Below, piece after piece: positions 9,559 to 18,465 of a stretch of DNA of 64,000 bases; the first letter of the stretch is position 1, and each line of letters opens with the position of its first letter. This DNA comes from Pseudomonadota bacterium. Lineage in GTDB: Bacteria; Pseudomonadota; Gammaproteobacteria; Halothiobacillales; Halothiobacillaceae. The position numbers were made by a program, and so were the translations under genes. The stretch spans positions 496,001 through 560,000 of the forward strand of contig JAJYYE010000001.1 of the NCBI GenBank assembly GCA_021801265.1, given 5' to 3'. Below the pieces are notes generated by a model. It saw only the letters and a list, made by a program, of their open reading frames with translations. It did not search any database and was not told the DNA's origin.

Positions 9559-9745
9559 GAGAATATTTACTCCAAAAACAATTGATAAATTCAGCGCGAT
9601 GAATGAGTGATGCGCGCAACGTGATTCATACGGTATGGGTTAACGTGAAACCAGAGCACTCAGACCGAAAAATCGCAGGGTTGTTCACAAAAGGATAGCA
9701 AGGAATCAGGGCAGGATGAGCTTAAGCGGCGGTGATTGGCAAAAT

Positions 9746-11089
9746 TCATCGGGAAGCACTGCGATAGGCCGCCCAGCGAGCGGGATTAATCGTGTCGTTG
9801 CCGTGACGAACTTCAAAGTAGAGCCCCGTCTCACGGCCGTCAATTTGGCCGCTGAGTGCCAATTCTGTGCCTTGATTGACGCGTGTTCCGGTTTGTACCA
9901 ACAAGCGACTATTGTGGGCGTACAAAGATAAAAATCCACCCACATGGCGCACAATCACAAGATTTCCCCAGCCTTTCATCACATCAGCGTACACCACCTT
10001 TCCAGGCGCCACCGCCCGTACCGGGCTATTCATCGGTGCTGCAAATAAAATCCCTTGGGATTGCATATCGCCCTCTGCGATGGGGGCACCAAAGCCACGA
10101 ATAATCTTGCCCTGAATCGGAATGGCGCTGCCTCGGTTAACAATGACCGGGAGGCTTTGTGACTCATCCTCCTCAAGGGGTGCTGATCTGGTGGCGGGCG
10201 AGGTATTGGATTTCGAATCCCGGGCAATGTCTGTCTGCCGCGCATGTTCGGTACGATCCCTTTCGGTGGCGGCCTTCGCTTGCGCCTTTCGCTCAGCGCG
10301 TTCACGCGCAGCTTGTGCGTTGAGACTGGCAATTTGAGCATCTAGCGCTTTTTTCTGCTCCAGTAGCGCCGCTAGGTGCTGTGACTGCTGATCTGCCTGG
10401 CCGACGAGCGCTACAAGTAATTGATTTTGCTCTGCTTGCTGAGCGCGTCGTTGCATGAGGTTTTTTTCGAGATCCTCATGTGCCGCGCTCAGTTTGGCTT
10501 GCGTTTCCAGCAAACTTTGTTGATTGCTGATTTGATTGCGTTCGGCCTGTTTCAGTTGCGCCATTTGGTCTAACGATTTTGCAAGCAGAATTTTGATATA
10601 GACCAAATTTCTTTCGGTAACCAGCGTGTCGCCATGGGAAAAAAGCGAGCTCAACGTGGCCTGATCGCCCAAGGTGTAAGCCAATTTCAAGCTGTCTGCG
10701 ATTTGTGGCCTGAGTTGGGAAATAGACGTAGAAATACTGTTGGCATCATCTTCAAGGCGAGATTTTTCAATTTCTATTGCCGCAATTTGATCTTCAAGGG
10801 CATCTTGCGCCCGCGCTGTCTCGACTAACTGTTGCTGGGTTTTCTTGAGTGATTTGCGAATCTGGTCTTGTGCGGAGCGGGTTTTATCGAGTTCGGATTG
10901 CTGCTGGTCAATGGCATTTTTGAGTTGTTGGGGGTTATCAGCCGCATGGGCGAATCCCATGAGTCCCGCCAATAACGCCAATCCCATCAAACAAGCCCAG
11001 CGTCGTCCAGCGCCGACAATGCCCCGCCGAGCATTACCGAGAATGAGCACGGACGGGTAAAAACTCCTAAATCGAAAAAAAGCTGTCAT
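9746..11089 (-). CDS. envC: murein hydrolase activator EnvC-like protein
   Basis: Up to 447 residues; the start may lie further in (MGLALLAGLMGFAHA) because that segment is a signal peptide. A long coiled coil (about residues 50-270) is followed by a charged linker and a C-terminal LytM/M23 domain. In the LytM domain the usual HLHFE motif is GLYFEVRHG, so a metal ligand is missing: the domain is degenerate, as expected for an amidase activator rather than an endopeptidase. It acts in the periplasm at the division septum. It is encoded upstream of ctpA. Confidence 0.9.
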   Translation of the reverse strand: MTAFFRFRSFYPSVLILGNARRGIVGAGRRWACLMGLALLAGLMGFAHAADNPQQLKNAIDQQQSELDKTRSAQDQIRKSLKKTQQQLVETARAQDALEDQIAAIEIEKSRLEDDANSISTSISQLRPQIADSLKLAYTLGDQATLSSLFSHGDTLVTERNLVYIKILLAKSLDQMAQLKQAERNQISNQQSLLETQAKLSAAHEDLEKNLMQRRAQQAEQNQLLVALVGQADQQSQHLAALLEQKKALDAQIASLNAQAARERAERKAQAKAATERDRTEHARQTDIARDSKSNTSPATRSAPLEEDESQSLPVIVNRGSAIPIQGKIIRGFGAPIAEGDMQSQGILFAAPMNSPVRAVAPGKVVYADVMKGWGNLVIVRHVGGFLSLYAHNSRLLVQTGTRVNQGTELALSGQIDGRETGLYFEVRHGNDTINPARWAAYRSASR

Positions 11090-11310
11090 TGCCGATGTTT
11101 GTGCTCGAATTAACCTGAAATTTCAATTTTTGACGACACGCACTTTAAGTGTCGCTAATATACTTGCCCATAACCGATTGCTGACGGCTGTCCCGCCTGA
11201 TGTTAGATCCTGGCCCAGAGGCAAATCGTTGGGTGGGTGATTCTAACCTTCAACCCGCTCTGGTCTGGTAGCATATCGGAAGTTACTTATTTTTTGACCG
11301 GGAACAACGC
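11090..11310. promoter_or_regulatory. divergent intergenic region envC / ArsR-type regulator
   Basis: Both flanking genes point outward, so both promoters should lie here. An imperfect inverted repeat CGACAC...GTGTCG at about 11132-11152 could be an operator. Nothing else was recognised. Confidence 0.4.
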
Positions 11311-11640
11311 ATGATTCTTGAAATGACTGACTGCGGCACGGAACGCCTGATGGCACGAACCGAAGACATTGATCGTGCTTCTCGTTCGCTGAAAGCGATG
11401 TCGCACCCATTGCGGCTGAAAATTTTATGTGTTTTGGGTGATCGTGAGCTGCATGTGCAAGAAATTGTCGATGCTGTTGGCACCACGCAAAGCAATATCT
11501 CTCAACATTTGGCGATTTTGCGAGATAAGGGTATTTTAGCCTCGCGCAAAGAAGCCAATCGGGTGTTCTATCGCGTTTCTGACGCCAGAACTTTGCGTTT
11601 GATCAGCATGATGCAAGAAGTTTTCTGTCCGTTTAACTAA
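11311..11640 (+). CDS. ArsR family repressor, YgaV/BigR-like (persulfide-responsive)
   Basis: 109 residues. The winged-helix core includes LKAMSHPLRLKILCVLGDREL and the recognition helix TTQSNISQHLAILRDKG. Two cysteines, one in ILCVLG and one in EVFCPFN at the C-terminus, are placed as in YgaV, BigR and SqrR, where they form a disulfide or polysulfide bridge. Metal ligands of classical ArsR are absent. The next genes are DUF2892 and rhodanese, the two halves of YgaP, the known partner of YgaV. A role as repressor of this sulfur-transfer cluster is inferred from both lines of evidence. Confidence 0.8.
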   Translation: MILEMTDCGTERLMARTEDIDRASRSLKAMSHPLRLKILCVLGDRELHVQEIVDAVGTTQSNISQHLAILRDKGILASRKEANRVFYRVSDARTLRLISMMQEVFCPFN

Positions 11641-11701
11641 AATTTGATTTTCTGTTCGCGTGGGTTTGGCTACCGAATAGGCGTTGTTCATGAGGTGAAA
11701 A

Positions 11702-11914
11702 ATGACTACTGATCGTATTGTCCGCATTGTGGCGGGTTTAATGGTGTTAATTTCTTTAGCATTGGCGCATGTGACAGGCCAAGCGGATCTGGCCAGGCCC
11801 AGCTGGCTTTGGTTGACGGCGTTTGTTGGTCTGAATTTGTTTCAAAGTGGCATTACGTGTTTTTGCCCCATGGATTCTATTTTGGTGAAACTGGGCGTGC
11901 GTCGCGCGCAATAG
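11702..11914 (+). CDS. DUF2892 inner membrane protein
   Basis: 70 residues with two membrane segments and the family ending GITCFCPMDSILVKLG. In E. coli YgaP this domain is fused to rhodanese; here it is a separate gene ahead of the rhodanese gene. The ATG at 11702 follows GAGGTG. It may bring the rhodanese to the membrane or pass thiocyanate or sulfide; the function is unproven. Confidence 0.85.
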   Translation: MTTDRIVRIVAGLMVLISLALAHVTGQADLARPSWLWLTAFVGLNLFQSGITCFCPMDSILVKLGVRRAQ

Positions 11915-11950
11915 TCAGCGCGCGTTCAAACATTTAACGAAAGGTTATTC

Positions 11951-12376
11951 ATGCAGGTATTCATTAATTTTCTGATTCAGCACTGGGCTTTGTCCTTGGC
12001 GGCGTTAGTGCTGACGATCATGCTCCTCGCGAATGAAATGACGCGCGGTTTGCAGAAATTTCGTGATCTGTCAGCGGCCGAATTGGCCCGGATGATTGGC
12101 CGCGAGAATGTGCTTCTGCTGGATGTGCGCGAGACGGATGAGTTTCGGGGTGAACATATCAAGGGTGCCCGGCACATGGCGTTAGGCACGCTAGCCGCTA
12201 AACTGGGCGAGCTTGAATCACATAAAGCGGATCAAATTCTGCTTTACTGCCGTTCGGGGAATCGATCCGCATCGGCGGCCAGCATGTTGGTCAAAGCGGG
12301 GTTTCCCAATGTGGGGCATTTGGCGGGCGGGATTATTGCGTGGAAAGCTGAAAGCTATCCGGTCGCGCGCAAGTAA
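11951..12376 (+). CDS. membrane-anchored rhodanese-like sulfurtransferase
   Basis: 141 residues: an N-terminal membrane segment (HWALSLAALVLTIMLLA) and one rhodanese domain with LLDVRETDEFRGEHIKGA and the active-site loop YCRSGNRSASAA, whose cysteine carries the persulfide. The topology resembles YibN. It sits between DUF2892 and glutaredoxin genes, all on the same strand with short gaps, in a thiol and persulfide cluster. Confidence 0.9.
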   Translation: MQVFINFLIQHWALSLAALVLTIMLLANEMTRGLQKFRDLSAAELARMIGRENVLLLDVRETDEFRGEHIKGARHMALGTLAAKLGELESHKADQILLYCRSGNRSASAASMLVKAGFPNVGHLAGGIIAWKAESYPVARK

Positions 12377-12394
12377 GTGTCAAGCTGATTGTGC

Positions 12395-12754
12395 ATGTCG
12401 ACTTCATCAGGCGCCGCATTTAATTCACCACGGCACAATACCCCGTCTGACACGCTGCAGGCAGTGGTGTACCTCAGTGCTTTTTGTCCTTATTGTCATT
12501 TCGCCAAACGGTTATTAAGGCAGCAGGGACTTGATTTCATAGAGATTTCCGTGGATTTCAACGCATCGCGACGTGAAGAGATGGCGTTTCGTTCTGGGCG
12601 TGGGACCGTACCGCAAATCTTCATCGGCCAGGCCCATGTTGGCGGGTACGATGATCTATCGGCATTGGTTGCCTCAGGTGCACTGCCCGCACTGCTCGAG
12701 AAAGAACGACCAAAAAAACCGACTTGTGGCGAAGATCCTCTGGAAAAAGGCTGA
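12395..12754 (+). CDS. grxC: glutaredoxin 3-like protein
   Basis: 119 residues from the ATG at 12395; a TTG six bases earlier is an alternative. A roughly 25-residue N-terminal extension precedes the redox motif SAFCPYCHFAKRLL, the glutathione-binding TVPQIFI and GGYDDLSAL. This is the dithiol CPYC class, which reduces disulfides with glutathione in the cytoplasm. In many gammaproteobacteria grxC sits between a rhodanese gene and secB, as here, with a thioredoxin gene inserted. The C-terminal tail after LLEKERPKK is longer than usual and contains one extra cysteine. Confidence 0.88.
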   Translation: MSTSSGAAFNSPRHNTPSDTLQAVVYLSAFCPYCHFAKRLLRQQGLDFIEISVDFNASRREEMAFRSGRGTVPQIFIGQAHVGGYDDLSALVASGALPALLEKERPKKPTCGEDPLEKG

Positions 12755-12802
12755 CTCCGTCCCCACAACTCAGCATCCTTGTAGAATTCACGGAGTCACC
12801 CC

Positions 12803-13246
12803 ATGAGCGAAACCGCGTCAATCCATGTTGTTTGCCCGCAATGTAGTGCTGTTAACCGAATCCCCACCGAGCGCGCGGGATCTGGGCAGTGTGGTAAATG
12901 CGGTGCCGCGCTTTTTCCCGGTCAACCCATTGTGCTGAAAGATGATAATTTCACGCGGCAGGTCACGCGCAATGATTTGCCTGTGCTGGTTGATTTTTGG
13001 GCGACTTGGTGCGGACCTTGCCAAATGATGGCGCCGGTGTTTGAACAATTGGCTGTTCGCAAGCAGTCGACGCTGCGTGTCGGCAAACTGGATACTGAGC
13101 AGGCGCCCAAAACTGCCGCGCAGTTTGCTATCCGCAGTATTCCGACCTTGATTTTATTTAAAGGCGGACGCGAAGTGGCACGAACCTCTGGCGCAATGCA
13201 GCTTACGGCCCTAGAAAGCTGGTTGCAACAGCAGGGCGTGCGCTAA
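12803..13246 (+). CDS. trxC: thioredoxin 2 (zinc-ribbon thioredoxin)
   Basis: 147 residues. The N-terminal zinc ribbon has two CxxC pairs (VCPQCSA and QCGKCGA), followed by a thioredoxin fold with active site WATWCGPCQMM and cis-proline RSIPTLILF. This architecture defines TrxC, a cytoplasmic disulfide reductase induced by oxidative stress, often by OxyR; an oxyR gene lies at 20.4 kb. It ends the thiol cluster. Confidence 0.94.
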   Translation: MSETASIHVVCPQCSAVNRIPTERAGSGQCGKCGAALFPGQPIVLKDDNFTRQVTRNDLPVLVDFWATWCGPCQMMAPVFEQLAVRKQSTLRVGKLDTEQAPKTAAQFAIRSIPTLILFKGGREVARTSGAMQLTALESWLQQQGVR

Positions 13247-13349
13247 CAATTGCGGGGAATGTCATTGATTCGGCATATCGGCTTGTTATAACGTCTTCCT
13301 TTTTATTTTGCCCTTGCTTTTCTTCCCTTAGTACAACGGAGTTGTTTCC

Positions 13350-13844
13350 ATGACCGATCAACCGAACAATGGTGCCGCCCCACGCGCCGAAAATGCGACT
13401 GAGCAACAGTTTTTGATTCAAAAGATCTACTTGAAAGATGTTTCATTCGAGTCGCCCCAAGCCCCCGATATTTTTGTCGCGAGCGAGTGGTCGCCTGAGG
13501 TGAATGTCCAGGTTGCGAATAATGCGCGCAAACTGGGCGAGGGCGTGTTTGAAACGGCGCTTACCATAACGGCGACGGCCAGCGTCAATCATGAAACCGT
13601 GTATTTAGCCGAAGTCCAGTATGCGGGGATTTTTACGATTGCGGGTTTTGATGACGCCAGCGCCCAGCAAATTTTGGGTGCCTATTGCCCGAATTTACTC
13701 CAGCCGTATATCCGCGAAACGGTCAGCGATCTTGTGATGAAAGGCGGCTTCCCGCAATTGATTTTACAACCGATTAATTTTGATCAGTTGTATGCCCAGC
13801 ATCTTTTGGAGCAAACGGAACAAGCGCACGGACGTCCGCAATAA
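13350..13844 (+). CDS. secB: protein-export chaperone SecB
   Basis: 164 residues with the family core FLIQKIYLKDVSFESPQAP, a conserved FEVALTITA-like strand and the C-terminal region LYPYIRE-like (LLQPYIRETVSDLVMKGGFPQLILQPINF). The tetramer keeps preproteins unfolded and delivers them to SecA. It is followed by gpsA, a conserved secB-gpsA pair. The N-terminal tail is slightly longer than in E. coli. Confidence 0.96.
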   Translation: MTDQPNNGAAPRAENATEQQFLIQKIYLKDVSFESPQAPDIFVASEWSPEVNVQVANNARKLGEGVFETALTITATASVNHETVYLAEVQYAGIFTIAGFDDASAQQILGAYCPNLLQPYIRETVSDLVMKGGFPQLILQPINFDQLYAQHLLEQTEQAHGRPQ

Positions 13845-13880
13845 TGCAGGGCGATTAGTCCGTTTTATGAGCATTGAGCG

Positions 13881-14885
13881 ATGACCTCTCCGACATTTAT
13901 TACGGTTTTAGGTGCGGGCTCATGGGGTACCGCTTTGGCGATCGTGCTGGCGCAAAATGGTCATACGGTGAGGCTGTGGGCGCGTGATGCCGGCTTGGCC
14001 GCGCGCAGCGAACAGGATCGGATCAACGCCCGGTATCTGCCCGATTGCACTTTTCCCCCAAACTTAACAATCACCAGCGATCTTGACACCGCCTTGCAGC
14101 GTGCCAACCAAATTTGGTTGGTGCTGCCCACCAAGGCGCTGGCTGAGTTTTTAAGTGCTCACGCGGCAAAATTTCCTCCGCAGGCCATTATTGTGAATGC
14201 GTCCAAGGGGTTTGAGCAGGGCACGGGGCGACAAATCAGCCAAATGGTGTCGGCGCTGTTTAGCAGCCAAGCCTTTGTGGCGGTATCTGGCCCCACCTTC
14301 GCGCATGAAGTCGCCACGGGAAAGCCGTCAGCCATTACGGTGGCCAGTCAAGATACTGGCGCCGCTGAAGTGATTGCTGCCACATTGCGCAATGCCACAT
14401 TGCGCACCTACCCAACCCATGATGTGATTGGTGTGGAAATCGCGGGCGGCTTAAAAAACGTGTTGGCAATAGCCGCTGGCGTGGCCGATGGCTTTGGTTT
14501 CGGTGCCAATGCCCGCGCCGCGCTCATCACCCGAGGCTTGGCTGAGTTAATGCGCCTGGGCGCAGCCGTAGGCGCAAAACCCGAAACGTTTATGGGATTG
14601 GCCGGTGTGGGGGATCTGGTGCTCACCTGTACCGACGATCAATCGCGCAATCGCCGGTTTGGGCTAAAACTCGCGCAGGGTTATAGTCGGGATGAGGCGG
14701 TTGCTGCCATTGGCCAAGCTGTTGAAGGCATTGGCGCCGCGGCGGAAGGTCAGCGGCTGGCCACACGCTTTAGCGTTGATATGCCGATCGTGCATGCGGT
14801 GCATCAAGTGTTGTATGAGGGCGTGTTGGCGCGTGAAGCCGTCAGTCAATTGCTGGCGCGCGAACCGCGACATCACGAAATTTAA
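13881..14885 (+). CDS. gpsA: glycerol-3-phosphate dehydrogenase [NAD(P)+]
   Basis: 334 residues. The N-terminal Rossmann motif is VLGAGSWGTALAIVLAQNGH, and the substrate site includes SGPTFAHEV and the catalytic lysine in EIAGGLKNVLAIAAGVADG. It makes sn-glycerol-3-phosphate from dihydroxyacetone phosphate for phospholipids. It follows secB with 36 bp between them. Confidence 0.96.
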   Translation: MTSPTFITVLGAGSWGTALAIVLAQNGHTVRLWARDAGLAARSEQDRINARYLPDCTFPPNLTITSDLDTALQRANQIWLVLPTKALAEFLSAHAAKFPPQAIIVNASKGFEQGTGRQISQMVSALFSSQAFVAVSGPTFAHEVATGKPSAITVASQDTGAAEVIAATLRNATLRTYPTHDVIGVEIAGGLKNVLAIAAGVADGFGFGANARAALITRGLAELMRLGAAVGAKPETFMGLAGVGDLVLTCTDDQSRNRRFGLKLAQGYSRDEAVAAIGQAVEGIGAAAEGQRLATRFSVDMPIVHAVHQVLYEGVLAREAVSQLLAREPRHHEI

Positions 14886-15075
14886 CGTCGAGATATCCTC
14901 GGATGTCCCTCCACTGCGGCGTGTGGAGTGTCGCCGGTTTGGTCTTGTGCGGTGTGTACGCTGCACTGATTAAGGTGAGGGTTGCGATGGCCTGCCCTGC
15001 GGGTGCGGATTTCAAGGGATTATTCGTGTTTTTGCCATTGCCGTCGGCGTTGAAAATGGTGGGGGATGGGTTGGT

Positions 15076-15804
15076 TTAGCCGTTTGCCGGTTCGGAGCGC
15101 ATGTTGCTTAAGTTAATGATAAAAATGGTTTTCCCCTGAACCCGGAACCGTACATTAAACTCAAATATCGGGCAGCCATAGTGCCGCATGGGGTCATCAT
15201 GGAAGGCTGGTCGAGGGTCAAGCGCGAGGGTTTGCTCAATCACTCGGCGCTGATGTTCGTTGAGATGCGTTATGTGTTCTGGCGAAACTTCAGACCAATC
15301 CACGGCCAACCGAAAGGGTTCCTCACGGGCAAAGCCGCTGTCTGAACCCTTGGGGCAATCGGTGAAGCCAATATGCGGTTTAATATCGAAAATTGGCGTG
15401 CCGTCAAGCAAATCCAGGCCACTGATATGGATGCGAACGTGCCCTGCCGTGTTTTCCACGCGCATCAACCGCACCAAAGACAACCCCAGCGGATTGGGGC
15501 GGGCGGGTGAGCGCGTGGCGAATAGGCCCATTTTGCTATTGCCGCCTAACCGGGGTGGGCGCACGCTGGAAACCGGCTGGTGTGGGCGATCATGCACGTG
15601 CCAGATCAGCCATAAATGCGAGTATTGCTCGATGCCAAACCACGCCTCAGCCCGATCCCACGGGGTAATTGGCACAATCACGCCAGGTGCTTCCGGCACT
15701 AAACCCGATTGACGGGGAATCCCAAAACGGCTTTTGAACGGGCTCTGTACCGTGGCAACGGGGGTTAATTCGAGACGCGCCAATCCTACTCGGGACGGGC
15801 TCAT
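15076..15804 (-). CDS. trmO: tRNA (N6-threonylcarbamoyladenosine(37)-N6)-methyltransferase TrmO
   Basis: 242 residues from the ATG that overlaps the trmL stop (ATGA). The TsaA-like beta-barrel domain contains YSHLWLIWHVHD, RPPRLGG, the signature GLFATRSPARPNPLGLSLVRL and GLDLLDGTPIFDIKP. TrmO methylates t6A37 in threonine tRNAs. The C-terminal part is the family's short second domain (DPRPAFHDDP...FNVRF). Translational coupling to trmL makes a two-gene tRNA methylation operon. About 190 bp of sequence between it and the gpsA stop holds nothing recognised. Confidence 0.9.
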   Translation of the reverse strand: MSPSRVGLARLELTPVATVQSPFKSRFGIPRQSGLVPEAPGVIVPITPWDRAEAWFGIEQYSHLWLIWHVHDRPHQPVSSVRPPRLGGNSKMGLFATRSPARPNPLGLSLVRLMRVENTAGHVRIHISGLDLLDGTPIFDIKPHIGFTDCPKGSDSGFAREEPFRLAVDWSEVSPEHITHLNEHQRRVIEQTLALDPRPAFHDDPMRHYGCPIFEFNVRFRVQGKTIFIINLSNMRSEPANG

Positions 15805-16280
15805 GGCAAATCCCGCTCGGACGCGCCCACAAACGCCAGTTGCCGCCAAACTTCATACACCGCGATCGCGACGGTGTTCGATAAATTCAAACTGCGGGAA
15901 TCAGTCCGCATCGGCAGTCGCAGTCGTTTATCGGAAGCAAACTCTGCCAAGATCTCGGGCGGTAATCCGCGCGTTTCGGGACCGAAGACCAGAACGTCGT
16001 TCACCGCAAAATGGGTTTGGTGAAACGGCTGGCTGCCCTTGGTGGTGAGCGCAAACATCCGCCGATCCGCAAATGCGGCCCGCAAGGCCTGCCAATCCGG
16101 ATAGCGTTCGATTTGGGCAAACTCGTGATAATCCAATCCCGCTCGGCGCAGGGCTTTTTCATCCATCGAAAAGCTCAAGGGTTCAACCAAATGGAGCCGT
16201 GCGCCGGTATTCGCGCACAAACGAATAATATTGCCGGTATTTGGCGGAATTTCGGGTTCAAAGAGCACAATGTCAATCAT
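15801..16280 (-). CDS. trmL: tRNA (cytidine(34)-2'-O)-methyltransferase
   Basis: 159 residues from MIDIVLFEPEIPPNTGNIIRLC, the normal TrmL beginning; a longer frame upstream lies across the purD promoter and is rejected. SPOUT-fold motifs are present: NTGNIIRLCANTGARLHLVEP, LVFGPETRGLPPEIL and LPMRTDSRSLNLSNTVAIAVYE. It methylates the wobble ribose of leucine tRNAs. The gene is divergent from purD (75 bp between starts). Confidence 0.94.
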   Translation of the reverse strand: MIDIVLFEPEIPPNTGNIIRLCANTGARLHLVEPLSFSMDEKALRRAGLDYHEFAQIERYPDWQALRAAFADRRMFALTTKGSQPFHQTHFAVNDVLVFGPETRGLPPEILAEFASDKRLRLPMRTDSRSLNLSNTVAIAVYEVWRQLAFVGASERDLP

Positions 16281-16354
16281 GGCGGGATTATCCGGCGACT
16301 GTGGCAAAATGTCGCCAATTTTTCTGTTTTTAAGCATATTTTGGGGGCAATACA

Positions 16355-17641
16355 ATGAACATTTTAGTCATCGGTGGGGGCGGGCGTGAACATGCGCTGG
16401 CATGGAAATTGGCGCAGTCACCCCGAGTTTCCAAGGTATATGTTGCGCCGGGTAATCCAGGCACGGCGGCAGAGCCCAAATGTGAAAATGTGGCCATTGC
16501 TGCGACCGATATCGCGGGCTTGGTCGCCTTTGCTGGGCAGGCGGGCATTGCAATCACCGTGGTGGGGCCTGAAGCGCCGCTGGTACTGGGTGTGGTCGAT
16601 AGTTTCCGCGATGCCGGGCTGCCTATTTTTGGCCCAACCCAAGCGGCGGCGCAATTGGAAGGCTCCAAAGCCTTCACCAAGGAATTTTTGGCGCGCCACT
16701 GCATTCCGACCGCAGCGTACCGCGTCTTTACCCAGGCGGCGCCGGCGCTCGATTACGTGCGCGACCATGGCGCCCCCATTGTGGTCAAAGCTGATGGGTT
16801 GGCGGCGGGCAAGGGCGTGATCGTGGCACAAACCGTGGCCGAGGCGGAGGCTGCCATCATCGATATTTTCGGCGGCCAGTTTGGTGCTGCGGGTTCTCGG
16901 GTCGTGGTTGAAGCATTTTTAGCCGGCGAAGAAGCCAGCTTCATCGTGATGGTTGATGGCGATAACATTTTACCGATGGCGACGAGCCAGGATCACAAAG
17001 CCCGTGATCGGGGTGATACCGGCCCCAATACCGGCGGCATGGGCGCGTATTCACCTGCACCGGTCGTCACCCCAGAAATTGCCGACATCGTGATGCAAAC
17101 CGTGATCGAGCCCACCGTGCGCGGTATGGCGCTCGAAGGTATGCCCTATACCGGTTTTTTGTACGCGGGTTTGATGATTGATGACGCGGGCAAGCCAAGC
17201 GTACTGGAGTTTAATTGCCGGTTTGGCGATCCGGAAACCCAGCCTATCATGATGCGTCTGCAAACTGATTTGGTGAGTTTACTTGAATCGGGCATTGCGG
17301 GAACACTCGATCAACAACCGTGTGACTGGAATCCGCAAACGGCGGTGGGTGTGGTGATGGCCGCCGAAGGCTACCCTGCGGAAATTCGCACCGGCGATGT
17401 TATTTCTGGCCTAGATGCACTGCCTGCGGGCGTGAAAGCCTTTCAGGCAGGCACCAAGCAAGCGGGTGCGAATGTGGTCACGGCGGGCGGGCGCGTGTTA
17501 TGCGTGACTGCTTTGGGTGATACGGTTCGTGCTGCCCAGACGGCGGCGTATGCGGGGGTTAAAGCCATTGGTTTTAAAGGCGGGTTTTATCGCGATGATA
17601 TTGGCTGGCGGGCGGCGGCGCGGGCAGCGGGCGGGCAGTAA
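16355..17641 (+). CDS. purD: phosphoribosylamine-glycine ligase
   Basis: 428 residues, full length. The N-terminal domain opens with ILVIGGGGREHALAWKLAQS, the ATP-grasp core includes PIVVKADGLAAGKGVIVA and the metal ligands lie in VLEFNCRFGDPETQ. It catalyses the second step of de novo purine synthesis. It stands alone here, not with purH. The start follows a GGGGG stretch seven bases upstream. Confidence 0.96.
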   Translation: MNILVIGGGGREHALAWKLAQSPRVSKVYVAPGNPGTAAEPKCENVAIAATDIAGLVAFAGQAGIAITVVGPEAPLVLGVVDSFRDAGLPIFGPTQAAAQLEGSKAFTKEFLARHCIPTAAYRVFTQAAPALDYVRDHGAPIVVKADGLAAGKGVIVAQTVAEAEAAIIDIFGGQFGAAGSRVVVEAFLAGEEASFIVMVDGDNILPMATSQDHKARDRGDTGPNTGGMGAYSPAPVVTPEIADIVMQTVIEPTVRGMALEGMPYTGFLYAGLMIDDAGKPSVLEFNCRFGDPETQPIMMRLQTDLVSLLESGIAGTLDQQPCDWNPQTAVGVVMAAEGYPAEIRTGDVISGLDALPAGVKAFQAGTKQAGANVVTAGGRVLCVTALGDTVRAAQTAAYAGVKAIGFKGGFYRDDIGWRAAARAAGGQ

Positions 17642-17773
17642 AAGCGCCCCGTTACATCTTGTCACCTGTACGACATAAGCGGGATACCGTCTTCATTGAT
17701 ATTAGTCGAATTGGCCCTGGCAAAAATAAATTAATGTCGTGCCGATGGGTTTAATTTTTTGAGGGCGCACCGC

Positions 17774-18397
17774 TTGAGTCCTTTCCGTCTTTATCTCGCT
17801 ACTGCCCTGTTTTCGGCCATCTTACTGGTAACGGGGTGCGGTGGCGGTTCCACTCAGGCGGCGTCTGCCGCCGCACCTGCCGCTAAAGGGCCGAGCGAAT
17901 CGTATATCTCGTAGCTTGCCACCAACTATGCTGCTTATACGGAGGCGGGAACGACGAATTCGACGGCGACCTTCGATGATGCCAATATGAGTGTGCGCTG
18001 GGCGATTTCCGCCCAAACCACCGAGCAGGCCAATAATCTCAAAAGCCATGTCATTTACATGGAACAAGCCATGTAAAGCGGCCAGAATCCGCGCGCCTGG
18101 GATACGCTGTTCCTGATGGATGCGTATATGGATCAACAGTATACCTACACCACAACCCTCACCGTGCAGGGGCTGGAAGTTATTATCGACAAGGTGGCGC
18201 GCAATGCCTGCGCATATGGGCTGATTAAAACCCATGCGTTGGGGGGCTGCTGCTGGTTTTTCCATGGCAATATTCAAGTGAGTTTCAGCAATTTGGCCGA
18301 TCATCTGATCACTACCCCAGCTTGTGATGCGGAGCACGCGGGGCTTGAAGCCTATTTTGCAGTGAACCTGACGCTTTGCCCAAGGGGATTACTTTAA
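17774..18397 (+). pseudogene. lipoprotein gene interrupted by two in-frame stop codons
   Basis: Starting at TTG 17774 (GAGGG upstream) the frame encodes a signal peptide with lipobox LLVTGC, then a low-complexity linker. An in-frame TAG at 17912-17914 is followed by a continuous frame (LATNYAAYTEAG...), a TAA at 18074-18076, and again an open frame to the TAA at 18395. No frameshift occurs over 208 codons, and both stops could arise from CAG or CAA glutamine codons by C-to-T changes. The product family is unknown; the C-terminal part has several cysteines. A recently disabled gene is the simplest explanation. Confidence 0.7.
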
Positions 18398-18420
18398 TTC
18401 CGGCGCAGTAACCGAATGAA

Positions 18421-18452
18421 AAACCCCCGCAGCATGGCGGGGGTTTTTGTGG
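18421..18452. terminator. bidirectional terminator between the lipoprotein remnant and rho
   Basis: AAAAACCCCCGC and GCGGGGGTTTTT form a strong stem around a short loop, with A and T runs on the two sides so that it can stop transcription from both directions. Confidence 0.88.
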
Positions 18453-18465
18453 TGTGGTCGGTGGG

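Noticed and set aside
17822-18337. 171-codon minus-strand frame
   Set aside because: It is the reverse shadow of the lipoprotein remnant, which has a signal peptide and lipobox on the plus strand.
17774-18397. Stop-codon recoding (pyrrolysine or selenocysteine) in the lipoprotein gene
   Set aside because: The stops are TAG and TAA, not TGA; both fit lost glutamine codons, and no recoding structure or genes were seen.
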